Of a stretch of DNA of 47,217 nt, positions 1 to 7,482 are shown piece by piece. Under the pieces are notes generated by a model that did not search any database, was not told where the DNA came from, and was given only the letters and a program-made list of their open reading frames with translations. Source of the stretch: Roseomonas sp. (GTDB taxonomy: Bacteria > Pseudomonadota > Alphaproteobacteria > Acetobacterales > Acetobacteraceae); the NCBI GenBank assembly GCA_020249775.1, contig JADCFA010000010.1, positions 1 through 47,217 on the forward strand, read 5' to 3'. The translations under genes were made by a program, and so were the position numbers. How positions within the stretch are numbered: the first letter of the stretch is position 1; the number at the start of each line of letters is the position of its first letter.

Positions 1-195
1 CGCGACAGCCTCGCTTTGCATCATGAGGCCGTGCCCTTTGACGCTGCCGAAGCACAGCGCCTGTCCGATCGCGCGGTTGATGTCCTTCGCGCCGCCGAGG
101 CCCGCGAATTGCCGCCCCGCATCGCCGCACAAGCCGATTTCTACCTCTGCCGCGTCTGCCCCTACGCGGCCCGCTGTTGGGAGAGACAAGCATGA
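1..195 (+). CDS. Partial PD-(D/E)XK nuclease-like protein, C-terminal end
   Basis: The window opens inside this reading frame (frame 1), so only the last 64 residues are visible. They end with a cysteine cluster, C-R-V-C-P-Y-A-A-R-C, near the stop. That spacing is typical of the C-terminal iron-sulfur cysteines of Cas4/AddB-type PD-(D/E)XK nucleases that sit in phage and ICE replication modules; the fourth cysteine and the catalytic core would lie upstream. The stop TGA overlaps the start codon of the helicase gene (ATGA), so the two are translationally coupled. The nuclease assignment rests on the cysteine pattern and the neighbours alone. Confidence 0.5.
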   Translation, partial: RDSLALHHEAVPFDAAEAQRLSDRAVDVLRAAEARELPPRIAAQADFYLCRVCPYAARCWERQA

Positions 196-1517
196 CCACT
201 ATCACGCCCTCAAACACCCAGTATCGCGCCATTGCTGCCATCAAGGAATGGTTCAGGCACGGCACGAAGAATCAACAGGTGTTTCGCCTGTTTGGTTATG
301 CTGGAACAGGGAAATCCACTGTCCTGAAATTCGCCCTCGAAGAGCTTGAGCTGGAACAGCACCAAGCCGGGGAGAATAGTGAGAGCTGCATTCCCGGCGT
401 GGTCACGGCGACATTCACCGGTAAGGCTGCCCTGGTGCTCCGTCGCAAGGGCACCCCGGCACGCACCATCCATAGCCTGATCTACAGCGTTATCGAAGCC
501 ACAGATGACGAGGTCGAGGAAGCCGAAAAGAAGATTGAGGAAGCAATTGCCGGTGTGAAGCACCTTTCGGGCTTCGAGCGCACCATTGCGGAATCCACGA
601 TTCAGTCCATGCGCCATGGCGTCGCAGAGATGAAGCATCCGCGCTTTGCGCTGAACCCCAAGAGCGATGCTGCCTTTGCCAAACTTATTGTTCTTGATGA
701 GGTATCGATGGTTGGCGAGGAAATGGCGCGTGACTTGATGAGCTTTGGCAAGCCGATCCTGGTGCTGGGCGATCCCGGTCAATTGCCGCCGATTAATAGT
801 GAGGGTGCCTTCACCAAAGACGACCCAGATATCATGCTCACCGAAATCCACCGCCAGGCAGCCGAAAGTGCTATCATCCGTCTGGCTACCATGGCTCGGC
901 AGGGCGAGCCGATTGGCTTTGGTCGGTATGATGATTACGTCTGGAAAATGCGCAAGCAGGATGTCTCGCCTGACCAGGCGCTGCGTGGCGGTCAGGTAAT
1001 CTGCGGCATGAATGCGACACGGCTGCAGTTGAACAATGTCATGCGTCGCGCAGCTGGATTTGGCCACGCAGGGTGGCTGCCAAGTGGCCCTGATGAAAAG
1101 ATCATCTGTCTGAAAAATCAGAACGACATCGGCCTTATCAATGGGATGTTTCTGACGCTCTCAGATGTCGTCGATGAAGCCACCCATTACTTCTCGGCGG
1201 TCGTAACTGACGAGGACGGCAATCGCATCGGCGCGCCGCAGGAAGATGGAAGCCGTGCTCGGTTACGCATCTATAAAGGCCACTTCGAGGATCACTATGC
1301 GTTCGACAAGCACCGCCATGATCGTGATTGGAAGATCAAGAGGGGCTTGACCGAGGCGACCTTTGGCTGGGCGATCACGGGTCATAAGGCGCAAGGCTCG
1401 CAGTTCCCGACAGCACTTGTCTGGGATGATGGTCTTGGCAAAACGCGAGATGATCGCAGCCGATGGCTCTACACCGCGATCACTCGTGCTGAATGGGGGC
1501 TTGTGATCGTCGCATGA
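192..1517 (+). CDS. RecD-like ATP-dependent DNA helicase (AAA_30/UvrD_C_2)
   Basis: A 441-residue superfamily 1 helicase. Walker A is GYAGTGKST starting at residue 35, Walker B is VLDEVSM, and it is followed by the motif III block GDPGQLPPI. The C-terminal part carries GWAITGHKAQGSQ and LYTAITRA, the motifs V/VI of RecD/Dda-like helicases. The length suits a compact phage-type enzyme rather than chromosomal RecD. I chose ATG at 192, which overlaps the preceding stop, over a TTG at 177. The gene ends in another ATGA overlap with the primase gene, so nuclease, helicase and primase form one translational unit. Likely role: DNA unwinding during replication or recombination of the integrated element. 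Confidence 0.88.
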   Translation: MTTITPSNTQYRAIAAIKEWFRHGTKNQQVFRLFGYAGTGKSTVLKFALEELELEQHQAGENSESCIPGVVTATFTGKAALVLRRKGTPARTIHSLIYSVIEATDDEVEEAEKKIEEAIAGVKHLSGFERTIAESTIQSMRHGVAEMKHPRFALNPKSDAAFAKLIVLDEVSMVGEEMARDLMSFGKPILVLGDPGQLPPINSEGAFTKDDPDIMLTEIHRQAAESAIIRLATMARQGEPIGFGRYDDYVWKMRKQDVSPDQALRGGQVICGMNATRLQLNNVMRRAAGFGHAGWLPSGPDEKIICLKNQNDIGLINGMFLTLSDVVDEATHYFSAVVTDEDGNRIGAPQEDGSRARLRIYKGHFEDHYAFDKHRHDRDWKIKRGLTEATFGWAITGHKAQGSQFPTALVWDDGLGKTRDDRSRWLYTAITRAEWGLVIVA

Positions 1518-4144
1518 GCCAGACCCATCACTCAACCGAAGCTGGCCAGATCGATCTTAACGATGCCTGGCCCGCGGCCGCACCGCGCCACGATCTGACG
1601 GAAATACGCCACCGGCTTGCTGATCGCGCCAAGGAATGGATGCCAGCCTTGTTTCCAAATGCCCGGCGCATGCCGGACGGCCGGACAATGCGTTGTGCCG
1701 ATCTCTCGGGCCGCGCACCGCGGGGCGAAGGATCATGCGTGCTCCATCTTGAAGGACGCTTTGCGGGCTGGGGTTTTGATCACGCCACCGGCGAAAGCGC
1801 AGGACCGATCGACATGGTGCACCATGGCACAGGCCTCAGTGATGCAAACCTTTTCACCGAAGCGGCACGGTTGGCGCACATGGAACAGCCGGCGCCTGCT
1901 CCTCGTGCGCGTGAAACACGGCCCGATCATAGCCATGAAGTCGCAAGGCTGCTGGAGGGCTGCCAGCCGCTCGCGGGCAGTCTCGCGGAGAATTACCTGC
2001 GCAGTCGCGGACTGGATGTACCTGATACGGTCGACCTGCAATTCCACCCTGACCTGCCCGATTTTGAGACCAAGCGTGGCTGGGCTGGGATGGTGGGCTT
2101 AGTGCGCAAGGGTGACGGTGAGCCCACGGGTGGCATCCATCGCACGTTTCTGCTCGATGACGGATCCGCAAAGGCACCACCCGGAAAAAAGATGCTCGGC
2201 CCGGTGGCTGGCGGTGCCGTGCGGCTTGCGCCGTTTCCGCAGGATGGCCGTATCGGCGTTGCGGAGGGAATTGAAACCGCGCTTTCAGCACAGGCGATAT
2301 TTTCAGTGCCGACCATGGCAGCACTCTCCGCTGATGGTTTGCGCCGCTGGCAATGGCCGAGTGCGACAACCCATGTCACCATCTTTGCCGATGCTGGGCT
2401 GCCTGGCATGCAGGCTGCAGCAACACTCGCTGATCAGTTGAATATTGCGAATATTCCCTCACGCATCATCGCGCCCTTGCAAGGCGACGACTTCAATGAC
2501 GACTTGCTGCGCGGCGCCAAGGTCGAGGATTACGAGCAGGCAGTAAAAGCTCCGCCCGTACCACCGGCTGCGCCGCCATGGCGCACTGCGTCGGCGAACC
2601 AGGACGCTGCAGACGCAGCCCCACTTGAAGACCTGCTGGCCGCAGCCGCGACGCTTACCAAGCCGCCCGAGATGGAGCCCCTTTCGCGGCTTTTGGGCAA
2701 GCTGGTGACCCTTCGGCTCGAGCCGCTGCCCGAACGCCAGGTGTTGAATGAGATCAAAACCAGGACCGGCATTGCCGTTGCCATTCTGGAAAAGCAGCTG
2801 GGCGAACTCCGTCGCCGCTTGAATACCACGGGCGATGTCAATCAAGCGCTACCCCGACCGCGCTGGGCGGCCCTGCTACGCCTGGATGCAGGCGGCACGC
2901 CGGAACGCAACGAAGCCAATGTGATCACTGCGCTATCCCTCGATCCCGCCTTCGCGAAAGCGCTCGTGCTCGACGAATTCGCGCAGGAAATCGTGGTGAC
3001 ACGTCCATTGCCCTGGGAGGGTGATCAAGCGCCGCTACCCCGACCTTGGGGTGAAGCCGACGATGTGCGCTGCGCCGAATGGCTGCAACGGCACGAAATT
3101 AACGTGACGCCCTCAGTTGTTGGCCGCAGTGTCATTGCCGTTGGCCGCAATATCCGCATCCACCCCGTCCGGGATTATCTCACGGCGCTCAGCTGGGATG
3201 GAACGCCCCGGCTAAACGCCTTGGCGGTCACCTACCTTGGTGCCGAGGATACGCCGCTGAATAGGGCCATAGCCTCGCTCTGGATGATTTCAGCCGTCGC
3301 ACGGATCATGCAACCAGGCTGCAAGGCAGACCACATGCTGATCCTGGAGGGGCCCCAAGGTATCCGGAAATCGACCGCGCTGAAGCTACTCGCCTCCGAT
3401 GCCTGGTTTACGGATGAATTGGCCGAGATCGGGTCCAAGGATGCGGCGCAGCAAATGCGCGGCGTATGGATCATTGAAATGGCCGAGCTTGACGCGATTG
3501 GCCGGGCCGAGGTCTCACGCATCAAGGCGTTTCTGACGCGTACCTCAGATCGGTATCGCCCGCCCTATGAACGCTATGTGGTCACTGTGCCGCGCCAATG
3601 CGTGTTTGCCGGAAGCGTCAATCCCGACACCTACCTGCGCGATGAAACCGGCAACCGGCGCTTTTGGCCGATCCGTTGCGGTGAGATTGACCTTGATGCC
3701 TTGCAGCGTGATCGTGACCAGCTCTGGGCGGAGGCGGTTCATCGTTTCAATGAAGGCGCACCCTGGTGGCTTGAGGACCGCAATCTCGTTGGCGCCGTCG
3801 CCGTCGAACAGGAAGCCCGCTACGAGCCCGACGCCTGGGATGCGCTGATTGAGCGCTGGCTGAGCTCAGAACGCCGCAGCGTCAATGTCGGCAATAGCAC
3901 CTACGAGAACTGGCAGGATCACTACGTGCCGCGCCAGGAGCCCTTGAGGGATGTCTCTGTGGGGGAGGTGCTGGAGCAGGCATTGCGCATCGAGCCGGCG
4001 AAATGGACCCGCGCTGATCAGATGCGTGTCTCGAGCCTTTTGAAGGCCAAAAAATGGGAACGCTACCGGGCGATCAATTCCTCAAACGAGGACGTTTCCC
4101 GCGAATGGCGTTACCGGGCGCCACAGGCAGGGGGAACATCGTGA
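1514..4144 (+). CDS. Toprim/VapE primase-helicase of a mobile element
   Basis: An 876-residue protein. Residues about 25-110 resemble the DUF7146 zinc-free primase-associated region, about 245-335 hold a Toprim domain (VAEGIETALSA, then a TIFADAG motif), and from about 600 onward there is a virulence-associated E (VapE) P-loop domain with GPQGIRKST, VWIIEMAEL, a SRIKAFLTR segment and DETGNRRFWPI. Such fusions prime and unwind DNA for prophages, satellites and ICEs. The Walker A glycine before the lysine is replaced by arginine (codon CGG), which may be normal in this subfamily. The start at 1514 overlaps the helicase stop; a further in-frame ATG at 1493 is less likely. It is followed directly by the GTCCCAACCT repeat array. 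Confidence 0.88.
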   Translation: MSQTHHSTEAGQIDLNDAWPAAAPRHDLTEIRHRLADRAKEWMPALFPNARRMPDGRTMRCADLSGRAPRGEGSCVLHLEGRFAGWGFDHATGESAGPIDMVHHGTGLSDANLFTEAARLAHMEQPAPAPRARETRPDHSHEVARLLEGCQPLAGSLAENYLRSRGLDVPDTVDLQFHPDLPDFETKRGWAGMVGLVRKGDGEPTGGIHRTFLLDDGSAKAPPGKKMLGPVAGGAVRLAPFPQDGRIGVAEGIETALSAQAIFSVPTMAALSADGLRRWQWPSATTHVTIFADAGLPGMQAAATLADQLNIANIPSRIIAPLQGDDFNDDLLRGAKVEDYEQAVKAPPVPPAAPPWRTASANQDAADAAPLEDLLAAAATLTKPPEMEPLSRLLGKLVTLRLEPLPERQVLNEIKTRTGIAVAILEKQLGELRRRLNTTGDVNQALPRPRWAALLRLDAGGTPERNEANVITALSLDPAFAKALVLDEFAQEIVVTRPLPWEGDQAPLPRPWGEADDVRCAEWLQRHEINVTPSVVGRSVIAVGRNIRIHPVRDYLTALSWDGTPRLNALAVTYLGAEDTPLNRAIASLWMISAVARIMQPGCKADHMLILEGPQGIRKSTALKLLASDAWFTDELAEIGSKDAAQQMRGVWIIEMAELDAIGRAEVSRIKAFLTRTSDRYRPPYERYVVTVPRQCVFAGSVNPDTYLRDETGNRRFWPIRCGEIDLDALQRDRDQLWAEAVHRFNEGAPWWLEDRNLVGAVAVEQEARYEPDAWDALIERWLSSERRSVNVGNSTYENWQDHYVPRQEPLRDVSVGEVLEQALRIEPAKWTRADQMRVSSLLKAKKWERYRAINSSNEDVSREWRYRAPQAGGTS

Positions 4145-4162
4145 TGATCGCCCCCGCATTTC

Positions 4163-4445
4163 TGTCCCAACCTCGCTGCCATGTCCCAACCTCCGACGCG
4201 AGGTTGGGACATAAAACTTTGCCTACAGCATCACGTGTTTCTGCAATCTGTCCCAACCTCCCAACCGTCCCAACGGGGGTTAAAACTTATTCAGCAGAGA
4301 TTGGGATGGGAGGAAAATACATACCCTATATGTATTTAGGGAGAGGTCGGGAAGGTTGGGACGTTGGGACAGAAACCCCCAACCAACTGATTTTATTTAG
4401 AAAACCGCTGTCCCAACCTTCCAGAGGTTGGGACAGGTTGGGACA
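4163..4445 (+). repeat. Bidirectional array of GTCCCAACCT / AGGTTGGGAC repeats
   Basis: Roughly ten copies of a 10-12 bp unit occur between the primase stop and the resolvase gene. Forward copies start near 4163, 4182, 4249 and 4409, with a shorter GTCCCAAC near 4267. Reverse copies start near 4200, 4353, 4363 (short), 4424 and 4435. Spacing is irregular and both orientations are mixed, which argues against CRISPR. The stretch has no convincing gene although one forward frame stays open through it. Iteron-like protein binding sites for an element replication origin, or operators, are the plausible readings. Confidence 0.7.
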
Positions 4446-4596
4446 GCCCGCTGGCATGACCAGCATGGCGCACAGGCCGCCAGCAATCGGGCCGCCACGC
4501 GCGGCCCAATCCCCAAAGCCGGGCAGCGACGGTGTGCTCCGCCAAGAACCCCACCGTCGCCGCCCTCACCACCACCATCCCCATCAGGAGACAATC

Positions 4597-5148
4597 ATGG
4601 CTCTCTCGACTCTCCCCATGTCCGCGGCGCTGGCAAGCAGGCCGCCCATCATTTCCGATTGCGATGTCGGCGCGGCACCGCGACGGGCCGTCCTGGCGTT
4701 GGACCTCGGCACCACCACTGGCTGGGCGCTGCGCTCGGGTACCGGCGCCATCACCTCAGGCACCATGACCTTTCGGCCCAGCCGCTTCGAAGGCGGTGGC
4801 ATGCGGTTTTTGCGCTTTCGCGCATGGCTGACCGAGGTCACACACCTCGCCGGTGAATTGTCTCAAATCGCATTCGAAGAAGTGCGCGCCCATGCAGGCA
4901 CTGACGCTGCGCACCTCTACGGCGGCTTTCTGGCCCATCTTTCGGCGTGGTGCGAGGAACATGCCATCGCCTACCAGGGCGTTCCCGTCGGTACGATCAA
5001 GCGCTACGCCACCGGCAAGGGCAATGCCGACAAGGCGTCCATGATCGCTGCCATGCGGGCACGCGGTTTTGCGCCGGCTGATGACAACGAAGCCGATGCG
5101 CTGGCCCTGCTGCTCTGGGCCACCGACGCAGAGGGAGGTCGGGCATGA
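4597..5148 (+). CDS. RuvC-like Holliday-junction resolvase / RNase H-fold nuclease
   Basis: A 183-residue protein with the RNase H-fold layout of phage RuvC-like resolvases: LALDLGTTTGWAL near the N terminus (first catalytic Asp), QIAFEEVRAH (Glu in the middle), and NEADALALLLWA at the end (C-terminal Asp). The start at 4597 is preceded by AGGAG at a good distance; the open frame extends upstream to 4054 but runs through the repeat array and overlaps the primase gene, so the longer form is rejected. It ends in an ATGA overlap with the next small gene. Likely role: resolving branched DNA during replication or recombination of the element. Confidence 0.82.
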   Translation: MALSTLPMSAALASRPPIISDCDVGAAPRRAVLALDLGTTTGWALRSGTGAITSGTMTFRPSRFEGGGMRFLRFRAWLTEVTHLAGELSQIAFEEVRAHAGTDAAHLYGGFLAHLSAWCEEHAIAYQGVPVGTIKRYATGKGNADKASMIAAMRARGFAPADDNEADALALLLWATDAEGGRA

Positions 5149-5375
5149 GCCTCCTGCACGGCGCACCGATGCTTGCGCAGAACCCGATCACGCGCCTGCG
5201 CAGCACAACCAACGACGCTGAATTGAACGCCATGCGCGCGGCCGCGTGGCACCGGCATGGCGTGGCCAGCATCGCGGTGGATGACATCACCGATCCATGG
5301 CTGCGCCAGGCCATCACCAACGAAGCCAATCGCCGCTGGGGGCGGCGGAATGGAGGAAATAACCATGGCCGCTAA
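5145..5375 (+). CDS. Small hypothetical protein of the replication module
   Basis: A 76-residue protein I do not recognise. It starts within the stop of the resolvase gene (ATGA at 5145) and its end overlaps the next gene by 11 bp, which is the main reason to accept it as real. It is rich in Ala, Asn and Arg, has no signal peptide or membrane segment, and ends with a basic, Asn/Gly-rich tail. No function can be assigned. Confidence 0.6.
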   Translation: MSLLHGAPMLAQNPITRLRSTTNDAELNAMRAAAWHRHGVASIAVDDITDPWLRQAITNEANRRWGRRNGGNNHGR

Positions 5376-5919
5376 GCGCAAGACCAGACATCCCGCCAAG
5401 CCGCGTGAAGATTTGTCGGCACCATCGAAGTGGCGCATGCAGCATGGCGATATCGGCGCAGCGATTCGCGCAGCAGATCCGGAGACAGGCACGCCGATCA
5501 TGCAGCGAAAGGTTGTTGACACGCTCTCGCAAATGCTCGCGCATGGCAATATCTCGCGAGAGATGCATGAAGCAGGCTGCATCTTTCGCACGCTCTTTCG
5601 TAGTGCTGCGCTGGATAGTATCGCGACATCGCAATTCATTCGTGTTGCAGCATCATCGGGCGATTGGCTCTCGGTCAGTCAAATTGATGCGCGGCGTCGC
5701 GTGTTGAATGCACTCGATGTGCTGGGTGGCATTGACAGCCCTAGCGGTTCGATTGCGTGGCACGTGGTCGGGCTGGAAGTGTCACTGCGTACATGGTCGG
5801 CGCAGCAAGGCTGGAATGGGCGGCTTGTCTCGGCACCCATTGCCTGCGGAATTCTTGTTGCTGCGCTTGGAACTTTGGCGAATCACTTCGGTCTGCTGCC
5901 GCGTTCGCACGCGGCTTGA
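5365..5919 (+). CDS. DUF6456-like protein
   Basis: A 184-residue basic protein starting with a Lys/Arg-rich tail (MAAKRKTRH). The middle segment (about residues 95-140) contains ID-A-RR and a small-residue-rich block followed by a WHVVGLEVSLRTW stretch, which resembles DUF6456 proteins of alphaproteobacterial prophages; I am only moderately sure of the family. The C-terminal part (about 155-175) is hydrophobic, as in a packed helix. ATG at 5365 is preceded by GGAGG and overlaps the upstream gene; the frame is open to 5257 but that start would overlap much more. It is the last gene of the replication module. Confidence 0.55.
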   Translation: MAAKRKTRHPAKPREDLSAPSKWRMQHGDIGAAIRAADPETGTPIMQRKVVDTLSQMLAHGNISREMHEAGCIFRTLFRSAALDSIATSQFIRVAASSGDWLSVSQIDARRRVLNALDVLGGIDSPSGSIAWHVVGLEVSLRTWSAQQGWNGRLVSAPIACGILVAALGTLANHFGLLPRSHAA

Positions 5920-6223
5920 TGTGCTGTGAATGGGGGGAATTGCGGCGCGCATTCTCTGTTACAATTCTCCCCCTTCCGGCGCGTAAAGCGAAAGTGATAT
6001 ACCTCGTGAAGGTCGAGAAATTGTGTTGAGCGGCGGTGACGCCGGCGGGCAGTAGATCGAAGAACGGAACGAACATTGTAGAGCAGGTAACGATAGAACG
6101 CAAAGTCAAGATCTAACCTCCAATAACAATATTTCTGATTACATGGTTCCTTCCTGGCGATTTTGTATGCGGGGGGCGGAAGCGCCCGACCCCTCTAGCG
6201 TCAGAATAAAAATATGGGTTGCA

Positions 6224-6378
6224 GTTTGCACCATAGCGACGTGAATTCAATGGCTTAGGTGCAAACCTAGGCCCCTTAGGTTTGCACCTGGTTTGCACCC
6301 AACCCCCGCATGGTTTGCACCCTTTCGGCGTGATTTCAGCAGCTTAAGTGCAAACCCAGGCGCATAGCGCTGCAAACC
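6224..6378 (+). repeat. Array of GTTTGCACC / GGTGCAAAC repeats
   Basis: Seven copies of a 8-10 bp unit in 155 bp: forward GTTTGCACC near 6224, 6279, 6290 and 6312, and reverse GGTGCAAACC near 6258, 6348 and 6371. Two of them form a perfect inverted repeat with 13-bp arms (6257-6269 and 6277-6289) around a 7-base loop. A different repeat family lies at 4163-4445, so each end of the resolvase/DUF6456 segment carries its own short bidirectional repeats. Protein-binding iterons are the best guess. Confidence 0.7.
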
Positions 6379-6569
6379 TACACCCAACCTTACCCCGACA
6401 GGCATTGACTAACCTCGGCCTGATCCACCGCGAAATTGAATGGCAGCCCCATTAAGGAGGGGTGCCTTGAACAGTTGAGCCTGGGCATATCGGGAGGCAA
6501 CTCCCTTTTGGGAACCAGAAAAGACCGGTGCGACGGCTTTCATTGACGGGAAAGGCGGTTCCTCATTAG

Positions 6570-6601
6570 CCTTCCCACCACGAAAAAAACCCTTGGGAAG
6601 G
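6570..6601 (+). promoter_or_regulatory. Inverted repeat covering a ribosome binding site
   Basis: CCTTCCCA (6570-6577) and TGGGAAGG (6594-6601) are perfect 8-bp arms around a 16-base, A-rich loop. The right arm contains GGGAAGG, the likely ribosome binding site 11 bases before the start at 6613. Folding of the leader would hide this site. Whether this is regulatory is inference. Confidence 0.35.
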
Positions 6602-6612
6602 TCTCGGGCACC

Positions 6613-7482
6613 ATGCGCCGTATCGCGCCGTTGGGACGACGCCATGTTTTTGGCCGCATGCTGCTTGCCGCGGCGGGTGCACTCGCGGCGCCACCGCTTA
6701 TGGCCAATCGCGCCGTCACCCTTGGCCTGACGCCAGTCTTTCTTGATTCGGACATCGTCCTGGTGCGGCAAATTGAAGCCCATATCTCCTCCCGCCTCGG
6801 CAGGCCCGTGCAAGTGGTCAAACGCCGGACCTATCGTGAGGTCACCTCGCTGTTGGTGGCAGGCCAACTCGATGCCGCCTGGATTTGCGGCTATCCTTTT
6901 GTGCAACATCGCGAAGCGCTGGATATCCTGGCGGTGCCACTGTATCGCGGGGCGCCACTCTACCAAGCTTACGTTATTGCGCGGCAGGATCGCGGTGCCG
7001 TAGGCTTGTCGGATCTGCGCGGCGATATTCATGCCTTCTCCGACCCGGATAGTAATTCGGGCTTCCTGGTCACGGGCGCCATGCTGGCCGATATTGGCAC
7101 GGCGCCCAGCGCCTTTTTTGCACGCAGCTTCTTCACCTATGGCCATCGTAATGTGATCCGCGCCGTCGCCGCAGGGCTCGCCCAGTCGGGTTCGGTCGAT
7201 GGCTATGTCTGGGATGTGATGTCTGAAATTGAGCCCGCGCTGGTTGGCGCAACGCGTATCGTGCATGCTTCCGCGCCCATGGGCTTCCCACCCTTTGCAT
7301 CATCGCGCCAAGGTGATCCTGGGCTGGCGCGCGCCATCCGCGATGCGCTGCTCACCATGCCCGAAACGCCCGATGGGCGTGCCATCCTGGCTACCCTGCG
7401 TCTTGATGGCTTCGTGACCGGAACACCGGATTTATTCGACAGCATCGCTACACTCAGCCGACGCGCACGGGCGGCCGGGTGA
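6613..7482 (+). CDS. PhnD-like periplasmic substrate-binding protein, probable sensor partner
   Basis: A 289-residue protein with a basic N terminus and a hydrophobic, alanine-rich export segment ending at APPLMA (about residues 12-31). The body matches PhnD/SsuA-type binding proteins: VTLGLTPVFLDSD after the signal, a VVKRRTYREVTSLLVAGQLD stretch, then FSDPDSNSGFLVTG, the conserved ligand-side loop of phosphonate/phosphite binders. No ABC permease or ATPase is nearby; the stop overlaps the start of a membrane histidine kinase gene. I infer that it works as the ligand-sensing accessory of that kinase, as TorT does for TorS. The ligand is unknown. Confidence 0.82.
   Translation: MRRIAPLGRRHVFGRMLLAAAGALAAPPLMANRAVTLGLTPVFLDSDIVLVRQIEAHISSRLGRPVQVVKRRTYREVTSLLVAGQLDAAWICGYPFVQHREALDILAVPLYRGAPLYQAYVIARQDRGAVGLSDLRGDIHAFSDPDSNSGFLVTGAMLADIGTAPSAFFARSFFTYGHRNVIRAVAAGLAQSGSVDGYVWDVMSEIEPALVGATRIVHASAPMGFPPFASSRQGDPGLARAIRDALLTMPETPDGRAILATLRLDGFVTGTPDLFDSIATLSRRARAAG

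Larger units (their letters stand above)
5920..6612. other. Intergenic region at the end of the replication module
   Basis: No convincing gene is visible in these 693 bases. It holds a GC hairpin (GGGCG-GAAG-CGCCC near 6174), the GTTTGCACC repeat array described separately, a short GGGAG/CTCCC hairpin followed by TTTT at 6492-6509 that could be a weak terminator, and an 8-bp inverted repeat at 6570-6601 over the ribosome binding site of the next gene. The right boundary of the integrated element could lie here, but no attachment site or tRNA end was recognised. Confidence 0.5.

Noticed and set aside
210-1067. Long minus-strand frame opposite the helicase gene
   Set aside because: Shadow of the real gene; no known domain and no start context, while the plus strand has clear helicase motifs.
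4054-4596. N-terminal extension of the resolvase frame through the repeat array
   Set aside because: Overlaps the primase end, has no binding site, and a good AGGAG precedes 4597.
4163-6378. CRISPR array from the many short repeats
   Set aside because: Units are about 10 bp, irregularly spaced and in both orientations; no cas genes near.
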